Assembly (NCBI GenBank): GCA_003023245.1
Contig: PXTR01000144.1
Coordinates: forward strand, 1 to 22,072
Direction of reading: 5' to 3'
DNA: 22,072 nt
Source: Bacteroidetes bacterium QS_8_68_15
GTDB taxonomy: Bacteria > Bacteroidota > Rhodothermia > Rhodothermales > Salinibacteraceae
The position numbers and the translations under genes were made by a program. The notes beneath the pieces were generated by a model. The model was not told the origin of the DNA. It made no database searches and was given only the letters and a program-made list of their open reading frames with translations. This document shows, one piece after another, positions 15,835 through 22,072 of the stretch. The first letter of the stretch is position 1. The number at the start of each line of letters is the position of its first letter.

Positions 15835-17289
15835 ATGCTCGTCGCCCCGTCGTCCGTCTGGGACGTCTGCTTCGAACGCTTTTTGGGCGCGCAGGCCGTG
15901 CCGGCGTTCGCCGTGGCGGTGGGGCAGATCGAGTCGGCGGGCGGCGTGCCGATGGAGAAGTGGCGGCAGGCGGCTGGCGACATCGGGCAGGCGTTGCCGG
16001 CGGCGGGGCCGTGGATCGGGGCCGCGCTCGCGCTGGGGGTGTTGCTGTGGGGCGCCGTGGCGCTGATCCGGCGCTACCGGAGGCGGCGGCGCGAGGAGCG
16101 CTTCGGCGCGCTCTTCGCGGCGGCCCCGGGAGCGCTCGTGCTGCTGGATGCGGACCGGCGCGTGTTGGAGGCCAACGCGGATGCCGGCGACCTGCTGGGG
16201 CGCTCCCCCGCCTCGCTGCGGGGGCGGCGCCTGCGCCGGCTTCTCACGCCGGCAGGGGCTGAGACGCCGGAATCGGCCTTCGAAGCGCTCGACGAAGCAT
16301 ACGCTTCCGACGACGACGCCTCCGACGATGGGCGCACGCAGGCGGAGGCGCGTGTCGAACGTCCCGATGGCACGGCGCGCGAGGTGCAGCTTCAGTTGCG
16401 TGCGTTCACCGCCGGCGGACAACGTCGCACGGCCGTCGCCGTCCGCGACACGACCACCGTCACCGAAGAGCACGCCCTCTTCAAGCACTTTCACCGGCGC
16501 ACCGTCGAGGATCTGCCCATCGAGATGGCCGTGCTCAGCCCCGAGGGCACCTACCTGTACGCCAACCCGCGCGCCTGCACCGACGAGATCGCTTCGCAGT
16601 GGCTCGAGGGCAAGACCGACTTCGAGCTGTGCCGGCGCCTGGGGCTGCACCCCGAGGTGGCGCTGCGCCGCCGGTCGCACCGTCGCCGCGCGCTTCAGGA
16701 GCGGACGCGCGTGCAGTTCGAAGAGGTGCTCTCTCGCCGGGACGCCCCGACGCGCCACTTGGAGCGTTTTTACACGCCCATCTACGACGACGGGGGAGAA
16801 GTACACGCCGTCGTCACCTACGCGCTCGATCACACGCACCTGAAGCGCCGCGAGGACGCGCTCGAAGAGGCCGAGCGCGTCTCCGAAGACTACGAAGAGA
16901 TGAAGGCGAGCCTGCTTCGCAACCTGCGCCACGAGTTCCGCACGCCGCTGACGAGCGTGCTGGGCGCGGCCGAGGTGCTGGCCGAGGAGGTGCGCTCCGA
17001 CCAGCAGGAGTTCGTCGAGATCGTCGAACTCAACGGCCGGCGGCTGCTGCGCACGCTCAACGCCATGCTCGACCTCGCCGGCGTGCAGACCGGGAGCCTC
17101 GATCCTGCGCAAGCAGGCGCTCTCGATGGAGGCGTTCGTGCGGGTGGACCCGGCCAGCCTGTACCGCGTGGTGCGCAGCGTCATCGGCAACGCGGTGAAG
17201 TTTACCGACGAGGGCGGCATCGTCGTCGAGGTGGAGGTCGAAGCGCCCGAAGCGCGTGTGCGCGTGATCGACACGGGTGTGGGCATTGA
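15835..17289 (+). CDS. Hybrid sensor histidine kinase, 5' fragment (PAS-PAS-HisKA), frameshifted
   Basis: This is the first part of a broken kinase gene. One membrane helix (WIGAALALGVLLWGAVALI, about 60-80) is followed by a basic stop-transfer stretch. PAS 1 starts at about 85 (ALFAAAPGALVLLDADRRVLEANADAGDLLGRS). PAS 2 starts at about 220 (LPIEMAVLSPEGTYLYANPRACT). The HisKA dimerisation helix carries His366 in LLRNLRHEFRTPLTSVLGAAEVL. After LDLAGVQTGSLD (near residue 422, base 17101-17105) the frame stops making kinase sequence and becomes Arg/Gly-rich nonsense to a TGA at 17289. The ATP-binding half continues in the +2 frame from 17105. The start is uncertain: ATG 15835 was chosen, ATG 15952 is possible. 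It probably responded to a small cytoplasmic signal via PAS. Confidence 0.8.
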   Translation: MLVAPSSVWDVCFERFLGAQAVPAFAVAVGQIESAGGVPMEKWRQAAGDIGQALPAAGPWIGAALALGVLLWGAVALIRRYRRRRREERFGALFAAAPGALVLLDADRRVLEANADAGDLLGRSPASLRGRRLRRLLTPAGAETPESAFEALDEAYASDDDASDDGRTQAEARVERPDGTAREVQLQLRAFTAGGQRRTAVAVRDTTTVTEEHALFKHFHRRTVEDLPIEMAVLSPEGTYLYANPRACTDEIASQWLEGKTDFELCRRLGLHPEVALRRRSHRRRALQERTRVQFEEVLSRRDAPTRHLERFYTPIYDDGGEVHAVVTYALDHTHLKRREDALEEAERVSEDYEEMKASLLRNLRHEFRTPLTSVLGAAEVLAEEVRSDQQEFVEIVELNGRRLLRTLNAMLDLAGVQTGSLDPAQAGALDGGVRAGGPGQPVPRGAQRHRQRGEVYRRGRHRRRGGGRSARSACARDRHGCGH

Positions 17290-17950
17290 CGAGGAATACT
17301 TGCCGCAGCTCTTCGACTCGTTCGGGCAGGAAGATGACTCGATGACGCGCCACTTCGAAGGCGCAGGCGTGGGCTTGGCCGTCGCCAAGCGCCTGCTCGA
17401 CCTGATGGGCGGCTCCATCGAGGTCGATTCGAGGAAGGGCGAAGGCAGCGTGTTCACCGTTGCCCTGCCGATGGCCTTCCGCGACGCCAGTGGCGAGCGT
17501 CCGCACATGCTCGTGGCCGACGAGCAGGAAGACCAGCACAAACTCCTGCGTCACCATCTCGACGGGCAGGCGCGCCTCACCGTCACCCGCACGCTCGACG
17601 ACGCGCTCGAAGCGGCCCGGCGCCGCCGCGTCGCTGCGGTGCTGGTCAGCGCCGGGCTCAGCACCGAGGCCGGCTCCGCACGCGACCTCGCCGAGTGCTT
17701 CCGCGCGCTGAGCGGCTACGATGACACGCCGCTGATCGTCCTCGACGAAGACGCGCTCCCGGGCGCCGCCGAGCAGTTCGAGGCCGAGGGCTTCGACGGC
17801 TACGTCGCGCGCCCGCTCAAGCAAACGGCCCTGCTCAACGCGCTGGGCGACGCGCTCGAAGACGACGGGGCGGCCGGACCGGTCGCTGCGCTACGTGCAG
17901 AGGGCGCAGTGGCGGAGGAGCAACTGGAAGAGCTTCGCGCGGAGGCGTGA
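17126..17950 (+). CDS. Hybrid sensor histidine kinase, 3' fragment (HATPase and pseudo-receiver)
   Basis: This is the second part of the same broken gene; sensible sequence in this frame already begins at about 17105 (LRKQALS). The ATP-binding domain is complete: N box VVRSVIGNAVKFTDEGG, G1 box VIDTGVGIDEEYLPQLFDSFGQED, G2 region GAGVGLAVAKRLLDLMGG, then EGSVFTVALP. A C-terminal receiver-like domain (about residues 125-255) begins MLVADEQEDQHKLL, keeping the acidic pair, but the phospho-acceptor position reads VAAVLVSAGLS (Ser instead of Asp) and the conserved Lys is Arg (VARPLK). It therefore looks like a pseudo-receiver. The ATG at 17126 is internal to the original gene and would not give a working kinase alone. 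Confidence 0.82.
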   Translation: MEAFVRVDPASLYRVVRSVIGNAVKFTDEGGIVVEVEVEAPEARVRVIDTGVGIDEEYLPQLFDSFGQEDDSMTRHFEGAGVGLAVAKRLLDLMGGSIEVDSRKGEGSVFTVALPMAFRDASGERPHMLVADEQEDQHKLLRHHLDGQARLTVTRTLDDALEAARRRRVAAVLVSAGLSTEAGSARDLAECFRALSGYDDTPLIVLDEDALPGAAEQFEAEGFDGYVARPLKQTALLNALGDALEDDGAAGPVAALRAEGAVAEEQLEELRAEA

Positions 17951-18253
17951 AAGCGATGCGCGCGCTGCCCTTGGCGACCGGAGAAAACACGTCGGTAGAG
18001 AAGTCGCGCAGGCGCTCCTTTTGTGAAATCCCCTTGTCGGCTATCGGTTTTGAGGACGCGCGGTCGGACAGGGCGAGCGCGCGCAGAAACAGCCCGGCCG
18101 CCGGGAGCAAAACCTGGCACGCTTTTGGGGAGGAAAGCGCATGCACGATCAGCTCGAAAATCGCGTCGCGCCGTTGCTCTGACGGCCGGAATCGGCCTCC
18201 GGGCGGCCCGGGCGCGACTGTCCAGCTTCTTTTACACATCGCCCATTGCCGTC
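17951..18253. other. Gene-free stretch between the kinase and the thioredoxin-fold gene
   Basis: About 300 bp with no convincing gene on either strand: open frames here have no recognisable features and the codon pattern is irregular. It contains copy 2 of the 19-bp shared sequence (18017-18035). The promoter of the downstream secreted protein is presumably here but cannot be placed. Confidence 0.5.
18017..18035 (+). repeat. 19-bp sequence shared with 9514-9532 (copy 2)
   Basis: CCTTTTGTGAAATCCCCTT, one mismatch from the copy upstream of yqeY and in the same orientation. Here it lies about 220 bp before the next start codon, so a common distance to a gene start is not kept. Confidence 0.45.
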
Positions 18254-18859
18254 ATGCGTCGTCTCCTTCGTTGCTCGCTCGCCGCCGTCTGCGCGCTCAC
18301 GCTCACGCTCGCCGGGGCCGCCGGGGCGGCGGCGCAGTGCGCCATCGGCTCGTCGATGCCGGCGGCCTCGCAGCAGATGCCCAACGCCACCGGCGCGGCC
18401 GCCTCGCTCTCGTCGCTGGCCGGCGACAACGCCACGGTGGTCATTTTCTGGAGCAACCAGTGCCCGTGGACCAAAAAGTACGAGCAGCGCGTCCTCGACC
18501 TCGCCAGCAAGTACGACGGGCAGGGGGGGCAGTTCGTGCTCGTCAACGCCAACAGCACGTCGGACTTCCCGCAGGAGTCGCTTTCGGCGATCAAGGAGCA
18601 AGCCTCGGGGTACTCGATGCCCTACCTCAAGGACCAGGGCGGGCAGCTCGCCGACGCCTTCGGGGCGAAGCGCACGCCGCACGTCTTCGTCTACGACGGG
18701 CAGGGCACCCTCGCCTACACCGGCGCCATCGACGACAGCCCGGGCGACCCCTCGGCGGTCAACAAGCCCTACCTCGACAACGTGCTGGAGGCCCTCACGA
18801 GCGGCAGCACCCCCTCGACGACCAAGACCAACGCCTTCGGGTGTGTGCTCAAGAATTAG
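18254..18859 (+). CDS. Secreted thioredoxin-fold (redoxin-like) protein
   Basis: A 201-residue protein with a signal peptide (LAAVCALTLTLAGAAGAAA), so periplasmic or exported. The thioredoxin fold has the active-site stretch VVIFWSNQCPWTKKYEQRV with Cys70 in a CPWTK context: the first Cys is kept and the second position of a CxxC is not Cys. The cis-proline motif is seen in FGAKRTPHVFVYDGQG. The C-terminus ends NAFGCVLKN, with Cys197 at the place where related proteins carry GCSIKW. This pattern is the thioredoxin/AhpC-TSA-like family with a CPYVK-type motif; substrate and partner are unknown. A disulfide between Cys70 and Cys197 is a reasonable inference. It is convergent with doxX and shows no operon. 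Confidence 0.85.
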   Translation: MRRLLRCSLAAVCALTLTLAGAAGAAAQCAIGSSMPAASQQMPNATGAAASLSSLAGDNATVVIFWSNQCPWTKKYEQRVLDLASKYDGQGGQFVLVNANSTSDFPQESLSAIKEQASGYSMPYLKDQGGQLADAFGAKRTPHVFVYDGQGTLAYTGAIDDSPGDPSAVNKPYLDNVLEALTSGSTPSTTKTNAFGCVLKN

Positions 18860-18954
18860 AAGCGGGGCGCGGTCGGCGCGTGCTGTAGGCCGGACCGCGG
18901 ACGACGGGCTATCCGTCTTCGGGCGGTTTGCGGGAGGACGGTCGCCGACGCCAC

Positions 18955-18976
18955 CCCCAACGTTGAACGTTTGGGG
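18955..18976. terminator. Bidirectional terminator-like palindrome
   Basis: The near-palindrome CCCCAACGTTGAACGTTTGG, extended by GG to 18976, has arms CCCCAA and TTGGGG with a mostly self-complementary centre. It lies between the convergent thioredoxin-fold and doxX genes. There is no T tract, so efficiency is unknown. The remainder of 18860-19074 shows nothing recognisable. Confidence 0.4.
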
Positions 18977-19074
18977 CATCCGCGTTCAGGTACAGCACCG
19001 AAGCGACGGGGACAACGCCGGCGGCCTCGAGAGACCCCCGTCGGTCGTCCACCGTCCAATCCCGAAGGGGTCAC

Positions 19075-19530
19075 TCACGTCGCCGTTTCGCGCCGCGTCC
19101 CTTCCGCTACCGGTTTGCCGGTGGACGAGCCGAAGATCGCATGGTCGGCCGAGAATCGGCCTGGGCCGGCCAGCAGAAAGAGCAGCGACGCGACCAGGTA
19201 GATCAGTGGCAGCTCGAACCCGCCGATGAAGGGATCGCCCTGAGGGAGGTGCACCATGCCCAGCGCGCCGATCATCGTGCAGAGCAGGCCCAGCGCGGCC
19301 AGCGGCGTCAAGAGCCCCGCCACCAACAGCATCCCGCCGCCGAACTCCGCCAGCGCGGCCAAGAGCTGCAAAAAGCCCGGCACGGGCGCTTCGGCGGGCA
19401 TCCAGCTGAGCGGACTCTGGATCTTGTCCCAGCCGTGGAAAATGAAAGCCACGCCCATCACGAGGCGCAGCGCGAGCAGGCCGACGGAGGGAGCGGAACC
19501 GGTCGAGCGAGGAGCAAGATAGCGTTGCAT
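19075..19530 (-). CDS. DoxX-family membrane protein
   Basis: A 151-residue protein with four predicted membrane helices: SVGLLALRLVMGVAFIFHGWDKI, FLQLLAALAEFGGGMLLVAG, LAALGLLCTMIGALGMVH, and LIYLVASLLFLLAGPG. The motif LRLVMGVAFIFHGWDKI followed by the GGGMLLVAGLLTPLAALGL stretch is typical of DoxX/DoxD-like proteins, a family first described as a terminal-oxidase subunit and also linked to redox or detoxification functions. The start is the ATG at 19528-19530 (MQRYLAPR); the frame is open further upstream but Arg/Ser-rich and unlike a membrane protein. It is divergent from a MarR regulator with 159 bp between, a common arrangement for MarR-controlled DoxX genes. Confidence 0.88.
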   Translation of the reverse strand: MQRYLAPRSTGSAPSVGLLALRLVMGVAFIFHGWDKIQSPLSWMPAEAPVPGFLQLLAALAEFGGGMLLVAGLLTPLAALGLLCTMIGALGMVHLPQGDPFIGGFELPLIYLVASLLFLLAGPGRFSADHAIFGSSTGKPVAEGTRRETAT

Positions 19531-19583
19531 GGGAAGCGAGCGAGGGAGTGAAAGAAGGGTGAAGGGTAATGATCGTCTACGAA

Positions 19584-19609
19584 GGGAAGCGCCGCGCGGT
19601 TCGCTTCCC
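19584..19609. promoter_or_regulatory. Candidate MarR operator between doxX and marR
   Basis: A perfect 8-bp inverted repeat, GGGAAGCG (19584-19591) and CGCTTCCC (19602-19609), with a 10-bp spacer, sits in the middle of the doxX-marR divergent region. A third GGGAAGCG lies at 19531-19538, immediately upstream of the doxX start codon. The size and place suit a dimeric MarR protein controlling both genes, but no binding data exist here. Confidence 0.45.
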
Positions 19610-19689
19610 GCGGGCGAAACGGCGTGCGGAAGCAAAGGTAGAAGCGAAGAGGCTCATTTGCAATCCCGCACCCGCCCGCCTCTGCGCTC

Positions 19690-20211
19690 GTGCCTTCCGT
19701 AGAAGAAGAACCTCTCGCCGAAGAGCAGCACGCGCCGGACGGCGACTGCGAGCTGCGCCGTCGCCTCAAGCAGACGCAGCCGTTCGAAAGCCGCGCTCAG
19801 GAAGCCATGCTCAGCCTCATGGTCGCCGGGGCGGCGGTGGAGCAAGAGGTCGAGCAGGTCTGCGCCGGCTTCGGGCTGACCGCCTCGCACTACAACGTAC
19901 TGCGCATCCTCGCCGGCGGCCCGGAATCCGGCTACGCGCGCGCCGACATCATCGAGCGCATGATCGACCGCGGGCCCGACGTGACGCGTCTGATGGACCG
20001 CCTCGAAGAGCAGGGCCTCGTCCGCCGCCAGTGCTCCGAAGCGGACCGGCGCGTGACGTTGCACCGCATCACCGAGGAGGGAGAAGCGCTGCTCGAAGAG
20101 ATGCACGCGGACATCTGCGCCGTGCAGCGCCGCTTCGCCGCGCGCCTTTCCGAGGAAGACCAGCAGGCGCTTTCGACGCTTTGCGCGAAGGTGTACGGCG
20201 TCAGATCGTGA
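19690..20211 (+). CDS. MarR-family transcriptional regulator
   Basis: A 173-residue winged-helix regulator. An acidic N-terminal tail of about 35 residues precedes the first dimer helix (EAMLSLMVAGAAVEQEVEQVC). The DNA-binding part is LTASHYNVLRILAGG, then ADIIERMIDRGPDVTRLMDRLEEQGLVRRQCSEADRRVTLHRITEEGEALLEEM, where the D-x-R wing (EADRRVTLHRIT) is the MarR signature. A final helix (EEDQQALSTLCAKVYG) completes the dimer. The start is a GTG at 19690, since no earlier ATG is in frame and the first internal ATG would cut the dimerisation helix. Divergent from doxX, it likely represses that gene and itself in response to a small ligand or redox signal; this is inferred from arrangement. Confidence 0.9.
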   Translation: MPSVEEEPLAEEQHAPDGDCELRRRLKQTQPFESRAQEAMLSLMVAGAAVEQEVEQVCAGFGLTASHYNVLRILAGGPESGYARADIIERMIDRGPDVTRLMDRLEEQGLVRRQCSEADRRVTLHRITEEGEALLEEMHADICAVQRRFAARLSEEDQQALSTLCAKVYGVRS

Positions 20212-20404
20212 CATTATCGGAATCGACATCGCCCTGGTATGAGAGGAGGCTGGTTGAACGAAACGCCCGTTGCCACGAAGGGGGAAGTGGGCGGACCCGT
20301 GGGGACGGTCGCAAACGCGATTGTGTCTTTCGCCTGCCCCCGGCGAGGCCACATGGGGGAGAAAGGGCGCGTACAGGGGAAGCATTGTAGGAGAACGCTT
20401 GTCC

Positions 20405-21646
20405 TCACGCTTCCCGGTGTCCCGTCGCGCGCAGGTGTCCCATCAGCGACGGCAGCAGCGCGCCGAGGGTCGTCTGCGCCGGCGTGTGGCGGCGGCCCGG
20501 CACCACCGCCAGGCGCGCGTCGGGCAGGCGGCGCCGGAGTGGCAGCGCGCCCGCTTCCAGCGAGAGCAGTTCGTCGCGGTCGGCGGCGCTGACGAGGGTA
20601 GGGGCACTGACGCGTTCGGCCGTCCGGCGCATCGCGTCGGTGCGTTCCGGCAACGAGCGCACGAAGCGCTCGGTACGCGCGAGGAGGGCGTGCCGGTCGC
20701 GGGGCGCGGCGTCGAGCGTGTCGGTCGCCGGGCCGCCGACGTGCTCGTCGTCGTCGTCGTCGTCGGCGTCGGCGTCGGCAGCGGGAGTGAGGCGCGCGAC
20801 CATCCGCTCGGCCAGCGCGTCGGTCCACGCGATGCAGGTGCTGTGCACGGCGAGGCGCGCGGTGCGATCGGGGTGCTGCGCGGCCAGGCGCAGCGCTGCG
20901 TTCCCGCCCGTTGAGAGGCCGAAGAGGTGCGCGCGTTCGACGCCGAAGTGGTCGAGTGCGGCGCGGGCGCTCTCGGCGAAGAGCGCCGGCGAAAACGCGG
21001 CGTCGGCGAAGCGGTCGGACGCGCCGTGGCCGGGAAGGTCGAGCGCGAGAACCTGAAAATGTGGCGTGAGACGATGCGCCGGCGCTCGCGTCTCCTTCCG
21101 GGTGGAACCGGCGGCTCCGTGCAGCAACAGCAGCGGCGGGTGGTCTTCGCTTCCGAATTCGTAGGCTGCCAGCGCGCCGTTCGCGCCGTCGTGAGCGAAG
21201 GGGACGCGCTCCGCCTCGGGCAGCGGGGCGGTGTGTTCGCAGAGTTCGACGAGCACCCCGCCGGTATCCTTCGGGTGTAGGAAGGCCACGCGCTTCCCGC
21301 CCGCGCCGCGCTGCGGCTCATCGGTGAGAAGGCGCACGCCCTGCTCGGAGGCGTGCTGCAGGGCCGCTTCGAGGCGCTCGACGCGGAGGGCGAGGTGGTG
21401 CACACCGGGGCCGCGCTTTTTTAGGAAACGCCCCACCGCGCCGGTGCCCGCCTCGGTCGGCTCCAGTAGCTCCAGCACCGGCGGCGGAGCGCCCGGTGCG
21501 CCGGCGGGCAGAAAGCGCGCGGTGACGTGCTGCTCCGCGACGGTCTCCGATGCGAAAGGCCGCCCACCGTCGAGGAGTGCTTCGAGCAGGTCGGCGAGCG
21601 CGTCGGCGTCGTCGGTGGCGAGGCCGATGTGGTCGAGGGGCGTCAT
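20405..21646 (-). CDS. Methylmalonyl-CoA epimerase fused to an alpha/beta hydrolase
   Basis: A 413-residue two-domain protein. Residues 1-140 are a complete methylmalonyl-CoA epimerase of the vicinal-oxygen-chelate fold: LDHIGLATDD (His6), AEQHVTARFLPAG (Gln39), LELLEPT, GPGVHHLALRV (His83/84) and GVLVELCEH (Glu134), matching the family's metal ligands. Residues about 150-405 are an alpha/beta hydrolase: oxyanion loop LLLLHGAAGS, LDLPGHGASD, nucleophile elbow FGLSTGGNAA, acid in SAADRDELLSLE and His in VPGRRHTPAQ. The epimerase interconverts (R)- and (S)-methylmalonyl-CoA in propionyl-CoA metabolism. Domain order is by sight. The hydrolase substrate is unknown. An acidic insert (ADADADDDDDDEHVGG) is encoded by a trinucleotide repeat at 20744-20779. 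Both genes are usually separate, so the fusion is unusual. No mutase gene is nearby. Confidence 0.88.
   Translation of the reverse strand: MTPLDHIGLATDDADALADLLEALLDGGRPFASETVAEQHVTARFLPAGAPGAPPPVLELLEPTEAGTGAVGRFLKKRGPGVHHLALRVERLEAALQHASEQGVRLLTDEPQRGAGGKRVAFLHPKDTGGVLVELCEHTAPLPEAERVPFAHDGANGALAAYEFGSEDHPPLLLLHGAAGSTRKETRAPAHRLTPHFQVLALDLPGHGASDRFADAAFSPALFAESARAALDHFGVERAHLFGLSTGGNAALRLAAQHPDRTARLAVHSTCIAWTDALAERMVARLTPAADADADDDDDDEHVGGPATDTLDAAPRDRHALLARTERFVRSLPERTDAMRRTAERVSAPTLVSAADRDELLSLEAGALPLRRRLPDARLAVVPGRRHTPAQTTLGALLPSLMGHLRATGHREA
20744..20779. repeat. Trinucleotide repeat within the epimerase-hydrolase gene
   Basis: A run of GTC/TCG triplets followed by alternating GTC and GGC triplets, encoding on the minus strand Ala-Asp alternation and then six Asp. 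It lies in the hydrolase part between the nucleophile and the acid residue, probably in a cap-domain loop. Changes in triplet number would keep the frame. Confidence 0.8.
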
Positions 21647-21708
21647 CGGTTTCGGAAGGGGGGCTGAAAGGGGTTGCCGGAGGCGGGAGGGCGTGCCGGT
21701 CAGGGAAG

Positions 21709-21970
21709 GCGTGATGCGTGAGGCTGCTGATTGGCGTACGCTGAACGAGATTCAAGCGTTGCCGCTTTCTGATTGGTCTCCGACGGTAGCATCTTACGAG
21801 AAGTGATTCGGACTGCTGTCCTCACGCGCCGCGAACGAAGTGAGCGCCCTGACCGGAGGGAAGGGCCCCCTGCGGGTCATGCCCTTGTGGTAGAAGTACT
21901 CTCCAGGGTGGAAGTGCACTGCGGACCAGCACTATAGCCTTTAGGTTGCATCACGTGTCACGCATCACGC
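21709..21970. repeat. 13-bp inverted word pair bounding the last intergenic region
   Basis: GCGTGATGCGTGA (21709-21721) is an exact inverted match of TCACGCATCACGC (21958-21970). The right arm is part of a longer run of CATCACGC-type words (21950-21990). The arms enclose about 235 bp including dispersed repeat copy B, the same plan as 11091-11318 with copy A. Confidence 0.6.
21813..21950 (+). repeat. Dispersed intergenic repeat, copy B
   Basis: A 138-bp stretch related to 11203-11312, same orientation, with two strong blocks (21837-21855 and 21914-21950) and about 28 bp more in the middle. Both copies are followed directly by ACGC words. No gene is visible from 21647 to the window end; the last 80 bp (21991-22072) show nothing recognisable. 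Confidence 0.8.
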
Positions 21971-22072
21971 ACAACGCATCACGCACCACGTTTCAGCGAA
22001 CACCGTCCCGCCCCGAAAGTTGAACCCGGCGGTGAACAAACTGACGCACATAGCCTCCCGCTTCGACCCGCG

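Noticed and set aside
17951..18253. Open frames on both strands between the kinase and the thioredoxin-fold gene
   Set aside because: No domain, signal peptide or sensible composition; the plus-strand frame runs out of phase through the clear secreted protein.
20212..20404. Search for a terminator or small gene between marR and the epimerase-hydrolase
   Set aside because: Only weak pairing (CCCCC near 20337 with GGGGG near 20355) and no credible frame; nothing firm enough to list.

Overview
The window is about 22 kb of GC-rich, gene-dense bacterial chromosome. It most likely comes from the Rhodothermota/Bacteroidota side of the tree and resembles Salinibacter-type halophiles. The reasons are a set of LptF/G, LptD, SurA and DoxX envelope genes in a diderm, the near absence of Shine-Dalgarno sequences before start codons, and strongly acidic soluble proteins (succinyl-CoA synthetase beta, glutamyl-tRNA synthetase, Enzyme I and the histidine kinase are rich in Asp/Glu). 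The taxonomic call is inference.

Layout. 1-120: a 15-bp tandem repeat cut by the window edge, then a C-rich leader. 121-531 (+): DUF3467 protein. 712-1827 (-): LptF/LptG-type permease, divergent from sucC (2017-3201, +). 3276-3659 (-): BON-domain protein. 3660-4093: intergenic region with a 140-bp MITE-like element nested in a second inverted repeat. 4094-7129 (-): LptD-like outer-membrane protein, divergent from ptsI (7453-9480, +), which is followed by a shortened YqeY (9552-9869, +). 9968-11077 (-): MoxR AAA+ ATPase. 11328-12737 and 12841-13755 (-): SurA-like foldase and a parvulin-like lipoprotein. 14044-15558 (+): gltX, then a possible small lipoprotein and a frameshifted hybrid histidine kinase (15835-17950). 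18254-18859 (+): secreted thioredoxin-fold protein. 19075-19530 (-): DoxX, divergent from a MarR regulator (19690-20211, +). 20405-21646 (-): methylmalonyl-CoA epimerase fused to an alpha/beta hydrolase. The last 425 bp carry the second copy of a dispersed repeat.

How the genes fit together. The main theme is outer-membrane biogenesis: an LPS-export permease (LptF/G), the LPS translocon (LptD), and two periplasmic parvulin-type foldases of the kind that help LptD and other beta-barrels fold. Core metabolism and translation genes (sucC, ptsI, gltX, yqeY) are mixed in. No defence island, prophage, CRISPR array or complete insertion sequence is visible, and I do not see a clear new multi-gene system.

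The most unusual content is non-coding. Many intergenic regions carry an inverted pair of short, degenerate word-like repeats whose words differ from site to site. Two of these regions share a 110-138 bp dispersed repeat, and a third encloses a MITE-like palindrome. Two coding regions, yqeY and the histidine kinase, appear to have suffered internal deletions.
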